The notes below the pieces were generated by a model. The model did not search any database and had not been told where the DNA came from. It saw nothing but the letters and a program-made list of their open reading frames with translations. DNA of 64,000 bases from MGBC163016 sp964462135. GTDB lineage: Bacteria > Actinomycetota > Coriobacteriia > Coriobacteriales > Eggerthellaceae. The translations under genes and the position numbers were made by a program. Positions 27,081 through 35,898 of this stretch are shown piece after piece. The stretch spans positions 124,001-188,000 of the forward strand of contig CAYWWK010000001.1 in the NCBI GenBank assembly GCA_964462135.1, written 5' to 3'. Within the stretch, counting starts at the first letter, position 1. Each line of letters opens with the position of its first letter.

Positions 27081-28517
27081 ATGGAGAAGGAGAAATTGAT
27101 CGATCCTGCGCGCAATGAAGCGCAGCTGAATGAGAAGCCTGATGATGGCATGAGCGTGGCCTCCGAGGCAGCGCTTGAGGCCATGGGCTACAAGCAGGAG
27201 CTCAAACGGGCTCTGTCAGTGCCGGACATGCTGGTCTATGGCCTCATCTTCATGGTACCCATAGCGCCCTTCGGCATCTATGGTGGCGTGTTCTCTGATT
27301 CAGGTGGCATGCCCTCTTTGGTGTATCTGGTTGGCATGATCGCGATGATCTTCACCGCGTTCTCGTATTCAGCGCTCTCCAAGGCCTTTCCGGTATCAGG
27401 ATCGGTCTATGGCTATACCAGCAGGGGAATCAACAAACCGGTGGGGTTCTTGACCGGGTGGACCATGCTGCTTGACTACCTGCTGGTTCCCACGCTGCTG
27501 TATGTCGTGGCTGCGCAGGCGATGAGTGGAATCGTTCCTGAGATTCCCGCTGTCGCATGGGGTGTCATCTTCATCCTCATCAACACGTTCGTGAACATCC
27601 GCGGCATCGAGCTTACCGTACTCATCAACCGTGTGGCCGTCGTGCTGGAAATCCTCTGCTTGGCCATCTTCGTCATCATGGGGGCCATGTGGATCGCGAC
27701 TGATCCTCTCTCCGAAGGGTTCACGCTCAAGCCCTTCTACAACCCCGAAACATTCAACATCGGCTTGGTCATGAGCGCTGTTTCTCTGGGTGTGCTCTCC
27801 TTCCTTGGCTTCGACGGCATCGCGACGCTTTCTGAAGAGGCGAAGGATGCGCACAGTGGTCCCTCGAAGGCCATGGTCGGATCGCTTCTGATCGTGGGTT
27901 GCCTGTTCATGCTGCAGACCTACATCGCGGGATGCCTGAGTCCTGATGGCGCCGTGTTCGCCGACGATCCCGACAATGCCTTCTATCTCGTGGCGCAGAT
28001 TGCCGGGGGCAAGTTCCTCTACATCCTCTGCGCGTTGGCTACGGCCATCGCATGGGGCATCTTCAACTCGCTTGCCGCCCAGACGGCCATCTGCCGCATC
28101 CTCTACGCCATGAGCCGTGATGGCAATCTGCCGAAGGCGTTGGCGAAAGTGCATCCGAAGTTCAAGACACCGTATATCGCGGCGCTGTTCGTCGGCGTGC
28201 TCTCGCTCGTGCTGGTCATCGTGTTCTCGTTGGTTCTGAGCATCGACGACATCTCCCGTTTGGTGAACTTCGGGGCCTTGACCGCATTCTGCGTGCTGCA
28301 CGTGACGGTGGTGTGGCACTTCTTCATCAAGGAGCACGATGGCAAGGTGCTCACGCATCTGATCTTGCCGTTGCTCGGCTTCATCATCGTGGGATACACC
28401 TGGTTGAGCCTGGATCCCGCTTCCAAGATCATGGGCATCACCTGGATCGTGGTGGGTGTTGTGTACTACCTCATCATCTCCAAGGTGCTCAAGAAGAACG
28501 TGGATCTGGAGGTTTGA
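27081..28517 (+). CDS. APC-family amino acid/amine permease
   Basis: A 478-residue transporter with about twelve membrane helices. The first helix shows the family pattern MVPIAPFGIYGGVFSDSGG, followed by the SGSVYGYTSRGINKP segment, and FLGFDGIATLSEEAKD marks the sixth helix of the APC superfamily. It has a 45-residue charged N-terminus. Likely substrate is an amino acid, polyamine or short amide; linkage to the formamidase gene (31-bp gap) suggests a nitrogen-source uptake unit. A strong terminator follows. Confidence 0.85.
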   Translation: MEKEKLIDPARNEAQLNEKPDDGMSVASEAALEAMGYKQELKRALSVPDMLVYGLIFMVPIAPFGIYGGVFSDSGGMPSLVYLVGMIAMIFTAFSYSALSKAFPVSGSVYGYTSRGINKPVGFLTGWTMLLDYLLVPTLLYVVAAQAMSGIVPEIPAVAWGVIFILINTFVNIRGIELTVLINRVAVVLEILCLAIFVIMGAMWIATDPLSEGFTLKPFYNPETFNIGLVMSAVSLGVLSFLGFDGIATLSEEAKDAHSGPSKAMVGSLLIVGCLFMLQTYIAGCLSPDGAVFADDPDNAFYLVAQIAGGKFLYILCALATAIAWGIFNSLAAQTAICRILYAMSRDGNLPKALAKVHPKFKTPYIAALFVGVLSLVLVIVFSLVLSIDDISRLVNFGALTAFCVLHVTVVWHFFIKEHDGKVLTHLILPLLGFIIVGYTWLSLDPASKIMGITWIVVGVVYYLIISKVLKKNVDLEV

Positions 28518-28553
28518 TCGGATCCTCGATGCCTGCATAACCGCTGGCCTGAT

Positions 28554-28585
28554 GGGGGGTGCGAAAGGCACCCCCCTTCTTTTTA
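28554..28585. terminator. Strong bidirectional terminator
   Basis: A perfect 9-bp stem (GGGGGGTGC 28554-28562, GCACCCCCC 28568-28576) with a GAAAG loop is followed by TTCTTTTT. It ends the permease unit; the convergent threonine aldolase stop codon lies within the T-tract. Confidence 0.85.
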
Positions 28586-29629
28586 GAGAGCGGTGATCAG
28601 CGCATCCACGTCCTCTTCAGTGGTATACCAGCTGGTGGCGAAGCGGATGGTCGTGTGATCGGTCCCGACGCGTTCCCAGAAACCGTAGCGCACGAAAGAG
28701 CCCAGACGTGCAAGCTCCGTATTCGGCACCGTGACGAATATCTGATTGGTGGGCGAATCGACGGCGAAGGCGAAGCCCCGCTTCCCAAGCTCCTCACGCA
28801 GCCGCTTGGCGCAGCAGATGGCACGCCGGGCACCTCGCAGGTAGAGGCTCTCGCTGAAGCGCCCCTCGGCGCTGCCGTCGAACAGCGTGGCGAACTGGAT
28901 TCCAAGCAGCCATCCCTTCGCCAGAAGCGCGCCGCTCTGCTTCACCATTGACAGCGAGCGTGGAAATGACCGGCGTGGGAAGACGAGCGCCTCACCGAAA
29001 AGGGCGCCCAGCTTGGTGCCTCCGATAGAGAAGCCATCGCAGAGACGGGCGATATCAGGCAACGTCACATCCGTCTGCGCAGCAACAAGGCCGTATCCCA
29101 GTCGGGCGCCATCCAGATAGAGAGGCACATCGAAGGTGTGGCAGACCTCTGCCAGCGCTTCCAATTCCTGCAAGGTGTAGAGCGTGCCGTATTCAGTGGG
29201 ATGGGTGATGTAGGCCATGCCCGGTTCCACCATGTGCTCACGGTTCTCATCCGATGCGTGCGCCTTCAGGCATGCACGCACGGCCTCGGCGCTCATCTTT
29301 CCCTCGTGGGCATCCACGGTGATCACCTTATGCCCCGCATGTTCGATGGCACCGGCCTCATGGGTGGCCACATGCCCTGTTGCAGGGGAGATGACGCCTT
29401 GCCAAGACTTGAGCAGCATCTTCGACGCTATCTGGTTCGTCTGCGTGCCGCCTTCCAGGAAGATGATGGATGCGTCGGGGCAGTCGCAGGCCGCCCGGAT
29501 CAACGCCTGGGCCCTTTCGCAGAACCCATCAGACCCATAACCGGGAAAGCTCTGGTTGTTGGTTTCTTCCAGGGCTGTCAGGATCTCCGGGTGGCATCCC
29601 TTGGCGTAGTCGCTGGAAAAGTCGAGCAT
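28583..29629 (-). CDS. Low-specificity threonine aldolase family protein
   Basis: A 348-residue PLP enzyme (fold type I) cleaving threonine, or related beta-hydroxy amino acids, to glycine and an aldehyde. Seen are EGGTQTNQIA, the aromatic-stacking and Asp region (DVPLYLDGARLGYGL) and the PLP lysine in SIGGTKLGALFGEA. AAGGAGG sits four bases before the ATG at 29629, preferred over one 36 bases upstream. It is convergent with the permease gene. Related beta-eliminating lyases share this fold, so the substrate is not certain. Confidence 0.85.
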   Translation of the reverse strand: MLDFSSDYAKGCHPEILTALEETNNQSFPGYGSDGFCERAQALIRAACDCPDASIIFLEGGTQTNQIASKMLLKSWQGVISPATGHVATHEAGAIEHAGHKVITVDAHEGKMSAEAVRACLKAHASDENREHMVEPGMAYITHPTEYGTLYTLQELEALAEVCHTFDVPLYLDGARLGYGLVAAQTDVTLPDIARLCDGFSIGGTKLGALFGEALVFPRRSFPRSLSMVKQSGALLAKGWLLGIQFATLFDGSAEGRFSESLYLRGARRAICCAKRLREELGKRGFAFAVDSPTNQIFVTVPNTELARLGSFVRYGFWERVGTDHTTIRFATSWYTTEEDVDALITAL

Positions 29630-29669
29630 CCATCCTCCTTCGAGTGGGTGGAGATCATTCCCCAAAGAA

Positions 29670-29699
29670 AGAAGAGCACCTGCCTGGAGGTGCTCTTCT
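29670..29699 (-). terminator. Terminator of the response regulator gene
   Basis: A perfect 12-bp stem (29670-29681 with 29688-29699) and 6-nt loop. Read on the minus strand it is followed by TTCTTT, ending the response-regulator transcript about 40 bases after its stop. Confidence 0.8.
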
Positions 29700-29740
29700 G
29701 GTATCTTGCCTGGCGGCGCGATGCGCGCATGTGTAAAGGC

Positions 29741-30433
29741 TTATGCCTTGAAACGATAGCCGTAGCCGCGCACGGTTTCGACCAAGGTTGGGTCGTAGCC
29801 AGCGGCTGAGATCTTGTCGCGCAGCCGCTTGATGTGGGTGTCCACGGTCTTGGTTTCGGTGAGGTATTCCCAACCCCAGGCATCGCGCAGCAGATCCTCG
29901 CGGCTGACCACCTTGCCAGCGCTTTTCATGAGTGATGCCAGAAGTTCGAATTCACGCGGGGTCAGATCTATCTCTCCGGATTCACCTGAGGCAGTGTGGG
30001 CGTCTTCGTCAAGAGTGATGCCGTTGACGGTCACGACGTTGTGGGCATTGCCAACCTGGCCGGAACCCCGACGCAGCAGAGCGCGGACACGGGCGATCAG
30101 TTCCCGCACGCCGAAGGGCTTTGACAGGTAGTCATCGCCACCGATCTCAAGGCCGACCACCTTGTCCAGTTCGGTGTCACGGGCAGACAGGAAGAGCACG
30201 GGGGCAGAGGTGCTCTGACGCAGACGGCGGCAGAGCTCGTAGCCGTCCATGCCCGGCAGCATGATGTCCAGGATGTAGAGGTCGTACTCATTCTGGGCAG
30301 CCAGAGCAATGGCATCTTCGCCGTTTTGAACGATGTCTGCGTTGTAGCCTTCCTTCTTCAGGGCGTATCCCACGAAATCAGTGATGGTGGCTTCATCGTC
30401 TACGACGAGAATACGGCTTGCTGTCTCCGACAT
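29741..30433 (-). CDS. OmpR/PhoB-family response regulator
   Basis: A 230-residue two-component regulator. The receiver domain (about 6-120) has the acidic pair Asp12-Asp13, the phospho-acceptor Asp56 in ILDIMLPGMDGYE and the conserved lysine in LSKPFG. A winged-helix DNA-binding domain follows (about 135-228: LTPREFELLASLMKSAGKVV, then VDTHIKRLRDKI and RGYGYRF). The ATG at 30433 has AAAGGTGA upstream. No histidine kinase gene is adjacent and a terminator follows, so it is an orphan in this window; its partner and targets are unknown. Confidence 0.92.
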   Translation of the reverse strand: MSETASRILVVDDEATITDFVGYALKKEGYNADIVQNGEDAIALAAQNEYDLYILDIMLPGMDGYELCRRLRQSTSAPVLFLSARDTELDKVVGLEIGGDDYLSKPFGVRELIARVRALLRRGSGQVGNAHNVVTVNGITLDEDAHTASGESGEIDLTPREFELLASLMKSAGKVVSREDLLRDAWGWEYLTETKTVDTHIKRLRDKISAAGYDPTLVETVRGYGYRFKA

Positions 30434-30553
30434 GGCTCTCACCTTTCTCAATACATCCGCACCATGGCAGTGTGCCCGATGCCATCAAGGTTGATGGTGT
30501 ATCTTTGATAGCATTCATTATCCAACAAATCTTGAAAGATGACCTCGGAAATT

Positions 30554-31333
30554 ATGTTATTAGCCATAGACGTAGGCAACACCCACAGTGTTGCAGGAAT
30601 CTATCAGGGCGAAGAGCTGAAGGCCTCCTGGCGCGTGCCCACTGACCGGGATGCCACCCCGGATGCGCTGGGAGTCATGCTGCTCTCGCTCATGGGAATG
30701 GCGGGGATCGAACGGGAGTGTGTGGGCCGGGCCGTGCTGTCGTCGGTGGTGCCTCAATTGGCGGGAGCATGGGATGCCTGTGTCAAGCGCATGTTCGATG
30801 CTGATCTTCTGCACTGCAGCGCCGCCACCGCGCAGGAACTGTTCACCGCCGATTACCCTCACCCTGAGGAGATCGGGGCCGACCGGGTGGCCGATGCCGT
30901 GGCATGCAAGGCGCTCTACGGATATCCATCCATCGTCGTGGACTTCGGCACGGCCACGAATATGGAGGTGATCGATGGGAGAGGTTGCTTCATCGGGGGT
31001 ATCATCGCACCGGGTCTGCAGACAAGCGCGTCCACGCTCTTCGCGCATGGAGCGCAGCTTTCCGCCGTGGAGCTGATCGCTCCACCCCAGGTGATAGGAC
31101 GCAATACCCAGGAGGCTTTGGAGAGTGGCATCCTGCTGGGGGAAGTGGAGCGGACGGATGGCCTTCTGCGTCGCATCTTCGATGAGATGGGCTGTCGTGC
31201 CCACGTCGTGGCCACCGGAGGCTTGGCCCAGCAGATCGCTGGCCTGTCGAAGATGATAGATACCGTAGATTCCAACCTCACTCTCGAGGGACTTCGCTTA
31301 ATATCTGAGGTGAATGAAACCACCCGGGGATGA
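30554..31333 (+). CDS. coaX: Type III pantothenate kinase
   Basis: A 259-residue cytosolic kinase starting coenzyme A synthesis by phosphorylating pantothenate. The ASKHA-fold motifs are LLAIDVGNTHS (phosphate 1), the EIGADRVADAVA segment and VVDFGTATNMEVI (phosphate 2), plus GGIIAPGLQTSA. Type III kinases use a monovalent cation and resist CoA feedback. The chosen ATG (30554) gives the normal N-terminus and has GGAAA nearby; an ATG 15 bases earlier is also possible. It is divergent from the response regulator and 21 bp before fhs. Confidence 0.93.
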   Translation: MLLAIDVGNTHSVAGIYQGEELKASWRVPTDRDATPDALGVMLLSLMGMAGIERECVGRAVLSSVVPQLAGAWDACVKRMFDADLLHCSAATAQELFTADYPHPEEIGADRVADAVACKALYGYPSIVVDFGTATNMEVIDGRGCFIGGIIAPGLQTSASTLFAHGAQLSAVELIAPPQVIGRNTQEALESGILLGEVERTDGLLRRIFDEMGCRAHVVATGGLAQQIAGLSKMIDTVDSNLTLEGLRLISEVNETTRG

Positions 31334-31354
31334 GGGTACATAAGGAGGCATGGG

Positions 31355-33043
31355 ATGCTCACCGACATCGAGATTGCACAGGCCGCGAAGCCGAAGAGGA
31401 TCACCCAGGTCGCAGAGGCTTTGGGTATCAGCGAGGATCATCTGGAAGCGTATGGCCAGTACAAGGCGAAGGTGGATTACAACCTTCTGACCGAGGAGGA
31501 CCACACGCCAGGCAAGCTCATCCTGGTGACCGCCATCAACCCCACCCCTGCCGGAGAAGGCAAGACGACCACCACGGTCGGCTTGGCCGATGCGCTTGCC
31601 CTTCGGGGGAAGAACGTCGTCGTGGCGCTGCGTGAGCCTTCGCTGGGGCCCGTGTTCGGCATCAAGGGAGGAGCCGCGGGTGGCGGCTATGCCCAGGTCG
31701 TGCCCATGGAGGACATCAACCTCCACTTCACGGGGGATTTCCATGCCATAGGAGCGGCGAACAACCTTCTGGCTGCCATGCTGGATGCCCATATCCAGAA
31801 CGGCAACGAGCTCAACATAGATGTGCGGCGCATCACCTGGAAGCGGGTGGTTGACATGAACGACCGCCAACTGCGCCACATCGTGGATGGCTTGGGCGGC
31901 AAGGCGCATGGGGTGCCGCGCGAGGACGGCTTCGACATCACTGTTGCCAGCGAGGTGATGGCCATCTTCTGTCTGGCCACATCCATCTCTGACCTCAAGG
32001 AACGCCTAGGGCGCATCGTGGTGGGCTACACCTACGATGATGAGCCGGTTACCGCCCATGATCTTCAGGCGGAAGGTGCCATGTGCGCGCTTCTGAAGGA
32101 TGCTCTGAAGCCGAATCTGGTGCAGACCCTGGAAGGCACTCCCGCCTTCGTCCATGGTGGTCCCTTCGCCAACATCGCTCACGGCTGCAATTCCATCATG
32201 GCCACCCGCATGGCCATGGCTCTGGGAGATTGGTGCGTGACGGAAGCCGGTTTCGGGGCCGACTTGGGAGCGGAGAAGTTCCTGGACATCAAATGCCGTC
32301 TGGCTGGCCTCAAACCCGATGCGGTAGTGGTGGTTGCCACGGTGCGCGCCCTCAAGAACCACGGAGGCGTTGCCAAGGAGGACCTGAATACGGAGAATCT
32401 GGATGCCCTGCGGGCTGGTCTTCCCAACCTGCTGCAGCATGTCGAGAACATCACGCAGGTCTATCAGCTGCCCTGCGTGGTCGCCATCAATGCGTTCCCC
32501 ACCGACACGAAGGCGGAGCTTGATCTGGTTGAGTGCGAATGCAGCAAGCTGGGCGTGGATGTGGCTCTCTCAGAGGTTTGGGCGAAGGGCGGCGAAGGTG
32601 GCCTTGCGCTGGCCGATGAGGTGGTGCGCCTGTGCACGGAGGGCGATGCTGAAGGCCGAAGCGCCCAGACATTCGAGTATTCCTATGCCGACGATTTGTC
32701 TCTCACCGAGAAGATCGAAGCCATTGCGCGACGCATCTACCATGCCGATGGCGTCGTGTTCGAACCTGGTGCCACCCGTGAGATCGCCAAGCTTGAGCGC
32801 CTCGGGTTCGCGGACATGCCCGTCTGCATGGCGAAGACGCAGTACTCCTTCTCGGATGACGCGAAGAAACTGGGTGCTCCTCGCGATTTCACCATCGCCG
32901 TCCGCGAAGTGAAGGTGTCCGCAGGCGCCGGATTCGTCGTGGCGCTCACGGGTTCCATCATGACGATGCCAGGTCTGGGCAAGACCCCGGCCGCGCAGAA
33001 GATCGACGTGGACGAGACTGGCAAGATCACCGGTCTTTTCTAG
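31355..33043 (+). CDS. fhs: Formate-tetrahydrofolate ligase
   Basis: A 562-residue enzyme joining formate to tetrahydrofolate with ATP, the entry of formate into one-carbon metabolism (and the methyl branch of the Wood-Ljungdahl pathway in acetogens). The P-loop TPAGEGKTTTTVGL (about 64-77), REPSLGPVFGIKGGAAGGGYAQVVPMED and FTGDFHAIGAANNLL are family hallmarks, and the length is typical. AAGGAGG precedes the ATG. Whether the organism uses it for acetogenesis or only for folate one-carbon supply cannot be told here. Confidence 0.97.
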   Translation: MLTDIEIAQAAKPKRITQVAEALGISEDHLEAYGQYKAKVDYNLLTEEDHTPGKLILVTAINPTPAGEGKTTTTVGLADALALRGKNVVVALREPSLGPVFGIKGGAAGGGYAQVVPMEDINLHFTGDFHAIGAANNLLAAMLDAHIQNGNELNIDVRRITWKRVVDMNDRQLRHIVDGLGGKAHGVPREDGFDITVASEVMAIFCLATSISDLKERLGRIVVGYTYDDEPVTAHDLQAEGAMCALLKDALKPNLVQTLEGTPAFVHGGPFANIAHGCNSIMATRMAMALGDWCVTEAGFGADLGAEKFLDIKCRLAGLKPDAVVVVATVRALKNHGGVAKEDLNTENLDALRAGLPNLLQHVENITQVYQLPCVVAINAFPTDTKAELDLVECECSKLGVDVALSEVWAKGGEGGLALADEVVRLCTEGDAEGRSAQTFEYSYADDLSLTEKIEAIARRIYHADGVVFEPGATREIAKLERLGFADMPVCMAKTQYSFSDDAKKLGAPRDFTIAVREVKVSAGAGFVVALTGSIMTMPGLGKTPAAQKIDVDETGKITGLF

Positions 33044-33054
33044 GAAAGAACGCG

Positions 33055-33558
33055 ATGGTCAGGCACGGTGACGGGGATTCGCTTCTCCTGGAAGGCCTCT
33101 CCCTTGCTAGGACGGATGAAGTGGCCTCTGCGGTGGCGAAGTGTGTCCAAGAGGGTGATGTCATCCTCTTGGAAGGTGGTCTGGGGGCAGGCAAGACCAC
33201 CTTCACCCAGGCTTTGGCCTTGGAGCTGGGCGTGACCGAGGCGGTCGTGAGCCCCACCTTCAACATCGTCTGCATCTATGGGGAGGGACGCATTCCCCTG
33301 AACCATTTCGATCTCTATCGCCTTGAGGATGCGGCGCAGCTTGAGGACGTGGACTTCTGGGCATTGGTGGATGAGGATACCCCGGGGGTGAGCGTCATCG
33401 AGTGGGCAGACCTCTTCTTTGAAGAGATGCCCGACGATGCCCTTACCATTCGGATCAGCCATACCTCCGAAAACGGCGATCTTCGGGATATCCGCATCAC
33501 GGCCCAAGGCGCTCGTTCGAACAGCATGCTGGCATCCGTGGCGGAGATGCTTCGCTGA
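33055..33558 (+). CDS. tsaE: tRNA threonylcarbamoyladenosine biosynthesis ATPase TsaE
   Basis: A 167-residue P-loop ATPase needed with TsaB and TsaD for the t6A37 tRNA modification. LLEGGLGAGKTTFTQALA is Walker A, and VSPTFNIVCIY, HFDLYRL and VIEWADLF complete the family pattern. The start ATG follows AGGAAAG by six bases. It lies 21 bp ahead of the fused tsaB-rimI-tsaD gene, so all proteins of the complex except TsaC come from this one transcript. Confidence 0.94.
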   Translation: MVRHGDGDSLLLEGLSLARTDEVASAVAKCVQEGDVILLEGGLGAGKTTFTQALALELGVTEAVVSPTFNIVCIYGEGRIPLNHFDLYRLEDAAQLEDVDFWALVDEDTPGVSVIEWADLFFEEMPDDALTIRISHTSENGDLRDIRITAQGARSNSMLASVAEMLR

Positions 33559-33579
33559 AGGTGCGGAACGGAGAGCAGG

Positions 33580-35898
33580 ATGTCCAAGGATAACGTTCTG
33601 GCATTCGATACCTCCAACGAGGTCATCGCCGTTGGAGTGGGACGGGTGGACTCAGCAGGTGGGGTATGCCTGCTGGCGGAGGAGAACCTCCCCGCCCATA
33701 GGGCGTCGAACACGCATCTGCTGGAAACGGTGGAGCGTCTCTGTGCCCAGGTGCAGGTTGCCAGGACCGATATCTCCCTGGTGGCGGTAGGGCGCGGCCC
33801 CGGCTCTTTCACGGGCGTGCGCATCGCCATGGCCACGGCGAAGGGAATCGCCTCGGCACTGGGTGTGGGGTTGGCAGGGCTTTCCACCTTGGAGGCCATC
33901 GCATGGAAGGTGTGGGAGGAATCCAAGCGTGGCAGGCTCTTGGTGGTGGGAGACGCCATGCGCAAGGAGGTCTATCCCGCCTATTTCCAGCTTGATGACG
34001 CAGGGGTGCACCGTCTCACCGAGGATCGGGTCGTGAAGGCTGCGGAATTCGCGCCATCGATACCTGAGAGCGGAATCATGATCGTGGGGGATGGCCTTGC
34101 CAAGCATGGTGACCTTTTCAACCGCAAGGCCCTCCATCTTCGCCAGGAGCTTTGGACGTCCACCGGATCCGGGCTGCTCCTGGCGCTTCAAGAGCGGCTG
34201 CGGCAGCCAGGTTCGGTGCAGCGTCCCGCAGAGGTGCTTCCCCTGTATACGCGTCTGTCTGATGCGGAGGAGAACGAACGGGCGCGCCTGCAGTCCACCG
34301 AGGCGCGCGATCTGTCATGCGGCGTGCAGCACCCTGGCGCCGCGCTGCCGGATATCTCACCTTTGAGCGGCGCCTTCGCCAGGCAGGCCGCCGCCATCGA
34401 AGAGGAGGTCATGGGCTCAGATGCCTGGTCGGCGCATGCGTTCGCAGATGATCTGGAACAGAAGATGCGCACGTGGTGGATGGCCGTACAGGATGATCGT
34501 CTGGTGGGCTATGGGGGAGCGCTGGTGGTTGATGAGGATGCACAGGTGCTCAAGATAGCCACGGCACCTGAAGCGCGTCGGCGGGGAGTTGCCTCCGCCC
34601 TGCTGCATCGCATTCTGGAAGATGCGCGCAATCTGGCTGCACGGACGGTCTCATTGGAGGTGCGTGCCTCCAACGAAGGAGCGCAGGCCTTCTACGAGGC
34701 CTTGGGAATGAAGCAGGTGGGAAGGCGTCCCCACTATTATTCCGACCGCGAAGACGCCTGCCTCTATCAGGGAGACATCGACGAGGTGCTCAGGGTGCTG
34801 AGCCGCTCTGAGTCGCGTCAAGTGGCGGGGATCAGCCTGCAGGAGCATCAGGAAGCTCCTGCATCCGACAGCCCCCATCCACGCATCCTGGCATTGGAGA
34901 CCTCCTGCGATGAGACGGCGGGGGCGGTCATCACCGGCGAGGGGGACATCCTCTCCGATGTGGTGGCCTCGCAGATAGACTTCCATGCGCGCTTCGGGGG
35001 CGTCGTTCCCGAGATCGCCAGCCGCAAGCATGTGGAGGCCATCTGTGGCGTGGCAGAGGCGGCATTGCAGGACGCGCATCTGGATTGGAACGACCTTGAT
35101 GCCGTCGCGGCCACCTATGCGCCGGGGCTGGTCGGTGCGCTGGTAGTTGGGGTTGCTTTCGCGAAGGGTGCCGCCTGGGCATTGGATGTGCCCTATATAG
35201 GCGTGAACCATCTTGAGGGACATATCTATGCGAACAAGCTTGGGTGCCCTGATGAGGAGCCCTTCTGCCCACCTGCGGTGGTGTCACTGCTTTCAGGTGG
35301 GAACACCATGCTCGTGTTCATGCGGGACTGGCAAAGCTATGAGGTGCTGGGCGCCACCATCGATGACGCGGTAGGGGAGGCCTTCGACAAGGTGGCGAAG
35401 GCGCTGGGACTGCCGTATCCGGGCGGTCCGCACATATCGCGCCTGGCGAAGGAAGGTCGGGCGGACGCCATCCACTTCCCCCGCGCGCTCATGCATTCGG
35501 GAGACTATCGGTTCTCGCTCTCGGGGCTCAAGACGGCGGTGATCACCTTCATCCAGAAATCACGTGAGGAGGGCACGCTCAACGTTGCCGATGTGTGCGC
35601 CAGCTTCGAAGCCGCGGTGACCGAGGTGCAGGTGTCGAAAGCGGCGCGGGCCCTTGACGAGACAGGGGCCCAGACGCTTTGCCTTGGAGGGGGCGTGGCG
35701 GCGAATCCAGAGCTTCGAGGCGCCTTTGAGCGGATGTGCGCCCAGCGGGGAGTGCGACTCGTGCTGCCGCCGCTTGAGAGCTGCGGTGACAATGCCGCCA
35801 TGATCGCCTTGGTGGCGCTGGATCGTTTCCGGGAGCGGCGGTTCTTCGGATTGGACGCCGATGCGCAGGCTCACGCGGACCTCTCAGAGCCCTACTAG
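33580..35898 (+). CDS. tsaB-rimI-tsaD: TsaB-RimI-TsaD fusion protein
   Basis: A 772-residue three-part fusion. Residues 1-235 are TsaB, the non-catalytic partner (AFDTSNEVIAVGV; GRGPGSFTGVRIAMATAKGI). Residues about 257-395 are a GNAT acetyltransferase of the RimI type (IATAPEARRRGVASALL acetyl-CoA site; NEGAQAFYEALGM), expected to acetylate the N-terminus of ribosomal protein S18. Residues about 431-772 are TsaD, the catalytic subunit (ILALETSCDETAGAVI; NHLEGHI metal site; SGGNTMLVFM). Fusion fixes TsaB and TsaD in 1:1 ratio. GGAGAGCAGG precedes the ATG. Its end overlaps the convergent methyltransferase by 15 bp. Confidence 0.95.
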   Translation: MSKDNVLAFDTSNEVIAVGVGRVDSAGGVCLLAEENLPAHRASNTHLLETVERLCAQVQVARTDISLVAVGRGPGSFTGVRIAMATAKGIASALGVGLAGLSTLEAIAWKVWEESKRGRLLVVGDAMRKEVYPAYFQLDDAGVHRLTEDRVVKAAEFAPSIPESGIMIVGDGLAKHGDLFNRKALHLRQELWTSTGSGLLLALQERLRQPGSVQRPAEVLPLYTRLSDAEENERARLQSTEARDLSCGVQHPGAALPDISPLSGAFARQAAAIEEEVMGSDAWSAHAFADDLEQKMRTWWMAVQDDRLVGYGGALVVDEDAQVLKIATAPEARRRGVASALLHRILEDARNLAARTVSLEVRASNEGAQAFYEALGMKQVGRRPHYYSDREDACLYQGDIDEVLRVLSRSESRQVAGISLQEHQEAPASDSPHPRILALETSCDETAGAVITGEGDILSDVVASQIDFHARFGGVVPEIASRKHVEAICGVAEAALQDAHLDWNDLDAVAATYAPGLVGALVVGVAFAKGAAWALDVPYIGVNHLEGHIYANKLGCPDEEPFCPPAVVSLLSGGNTMLVFMRDWQSYEVLGATIDDAVGEAFDKVAKALGLPYPGGPHISRLAKEGRADAIHFPRALMHSGDYRFSLSGLKTAVITFIQKSREEGTLNVADVCASFEAAVTEVQVSKAARALDETGAQTLCLGGGVAANPELRGAFERMCAQRGVRLVLPPLESCGDNAAMIALVALDRFRERRFFGLDADAQAHADLSEPY

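Noticed and set aside
27396..28571. 391-residue open frame opposite the APC permease
   Set aside because: His/Asp/Glu-rich shadow of a hydrophobic protein on the other strand; no ribosome-binding site or recognisable domain.
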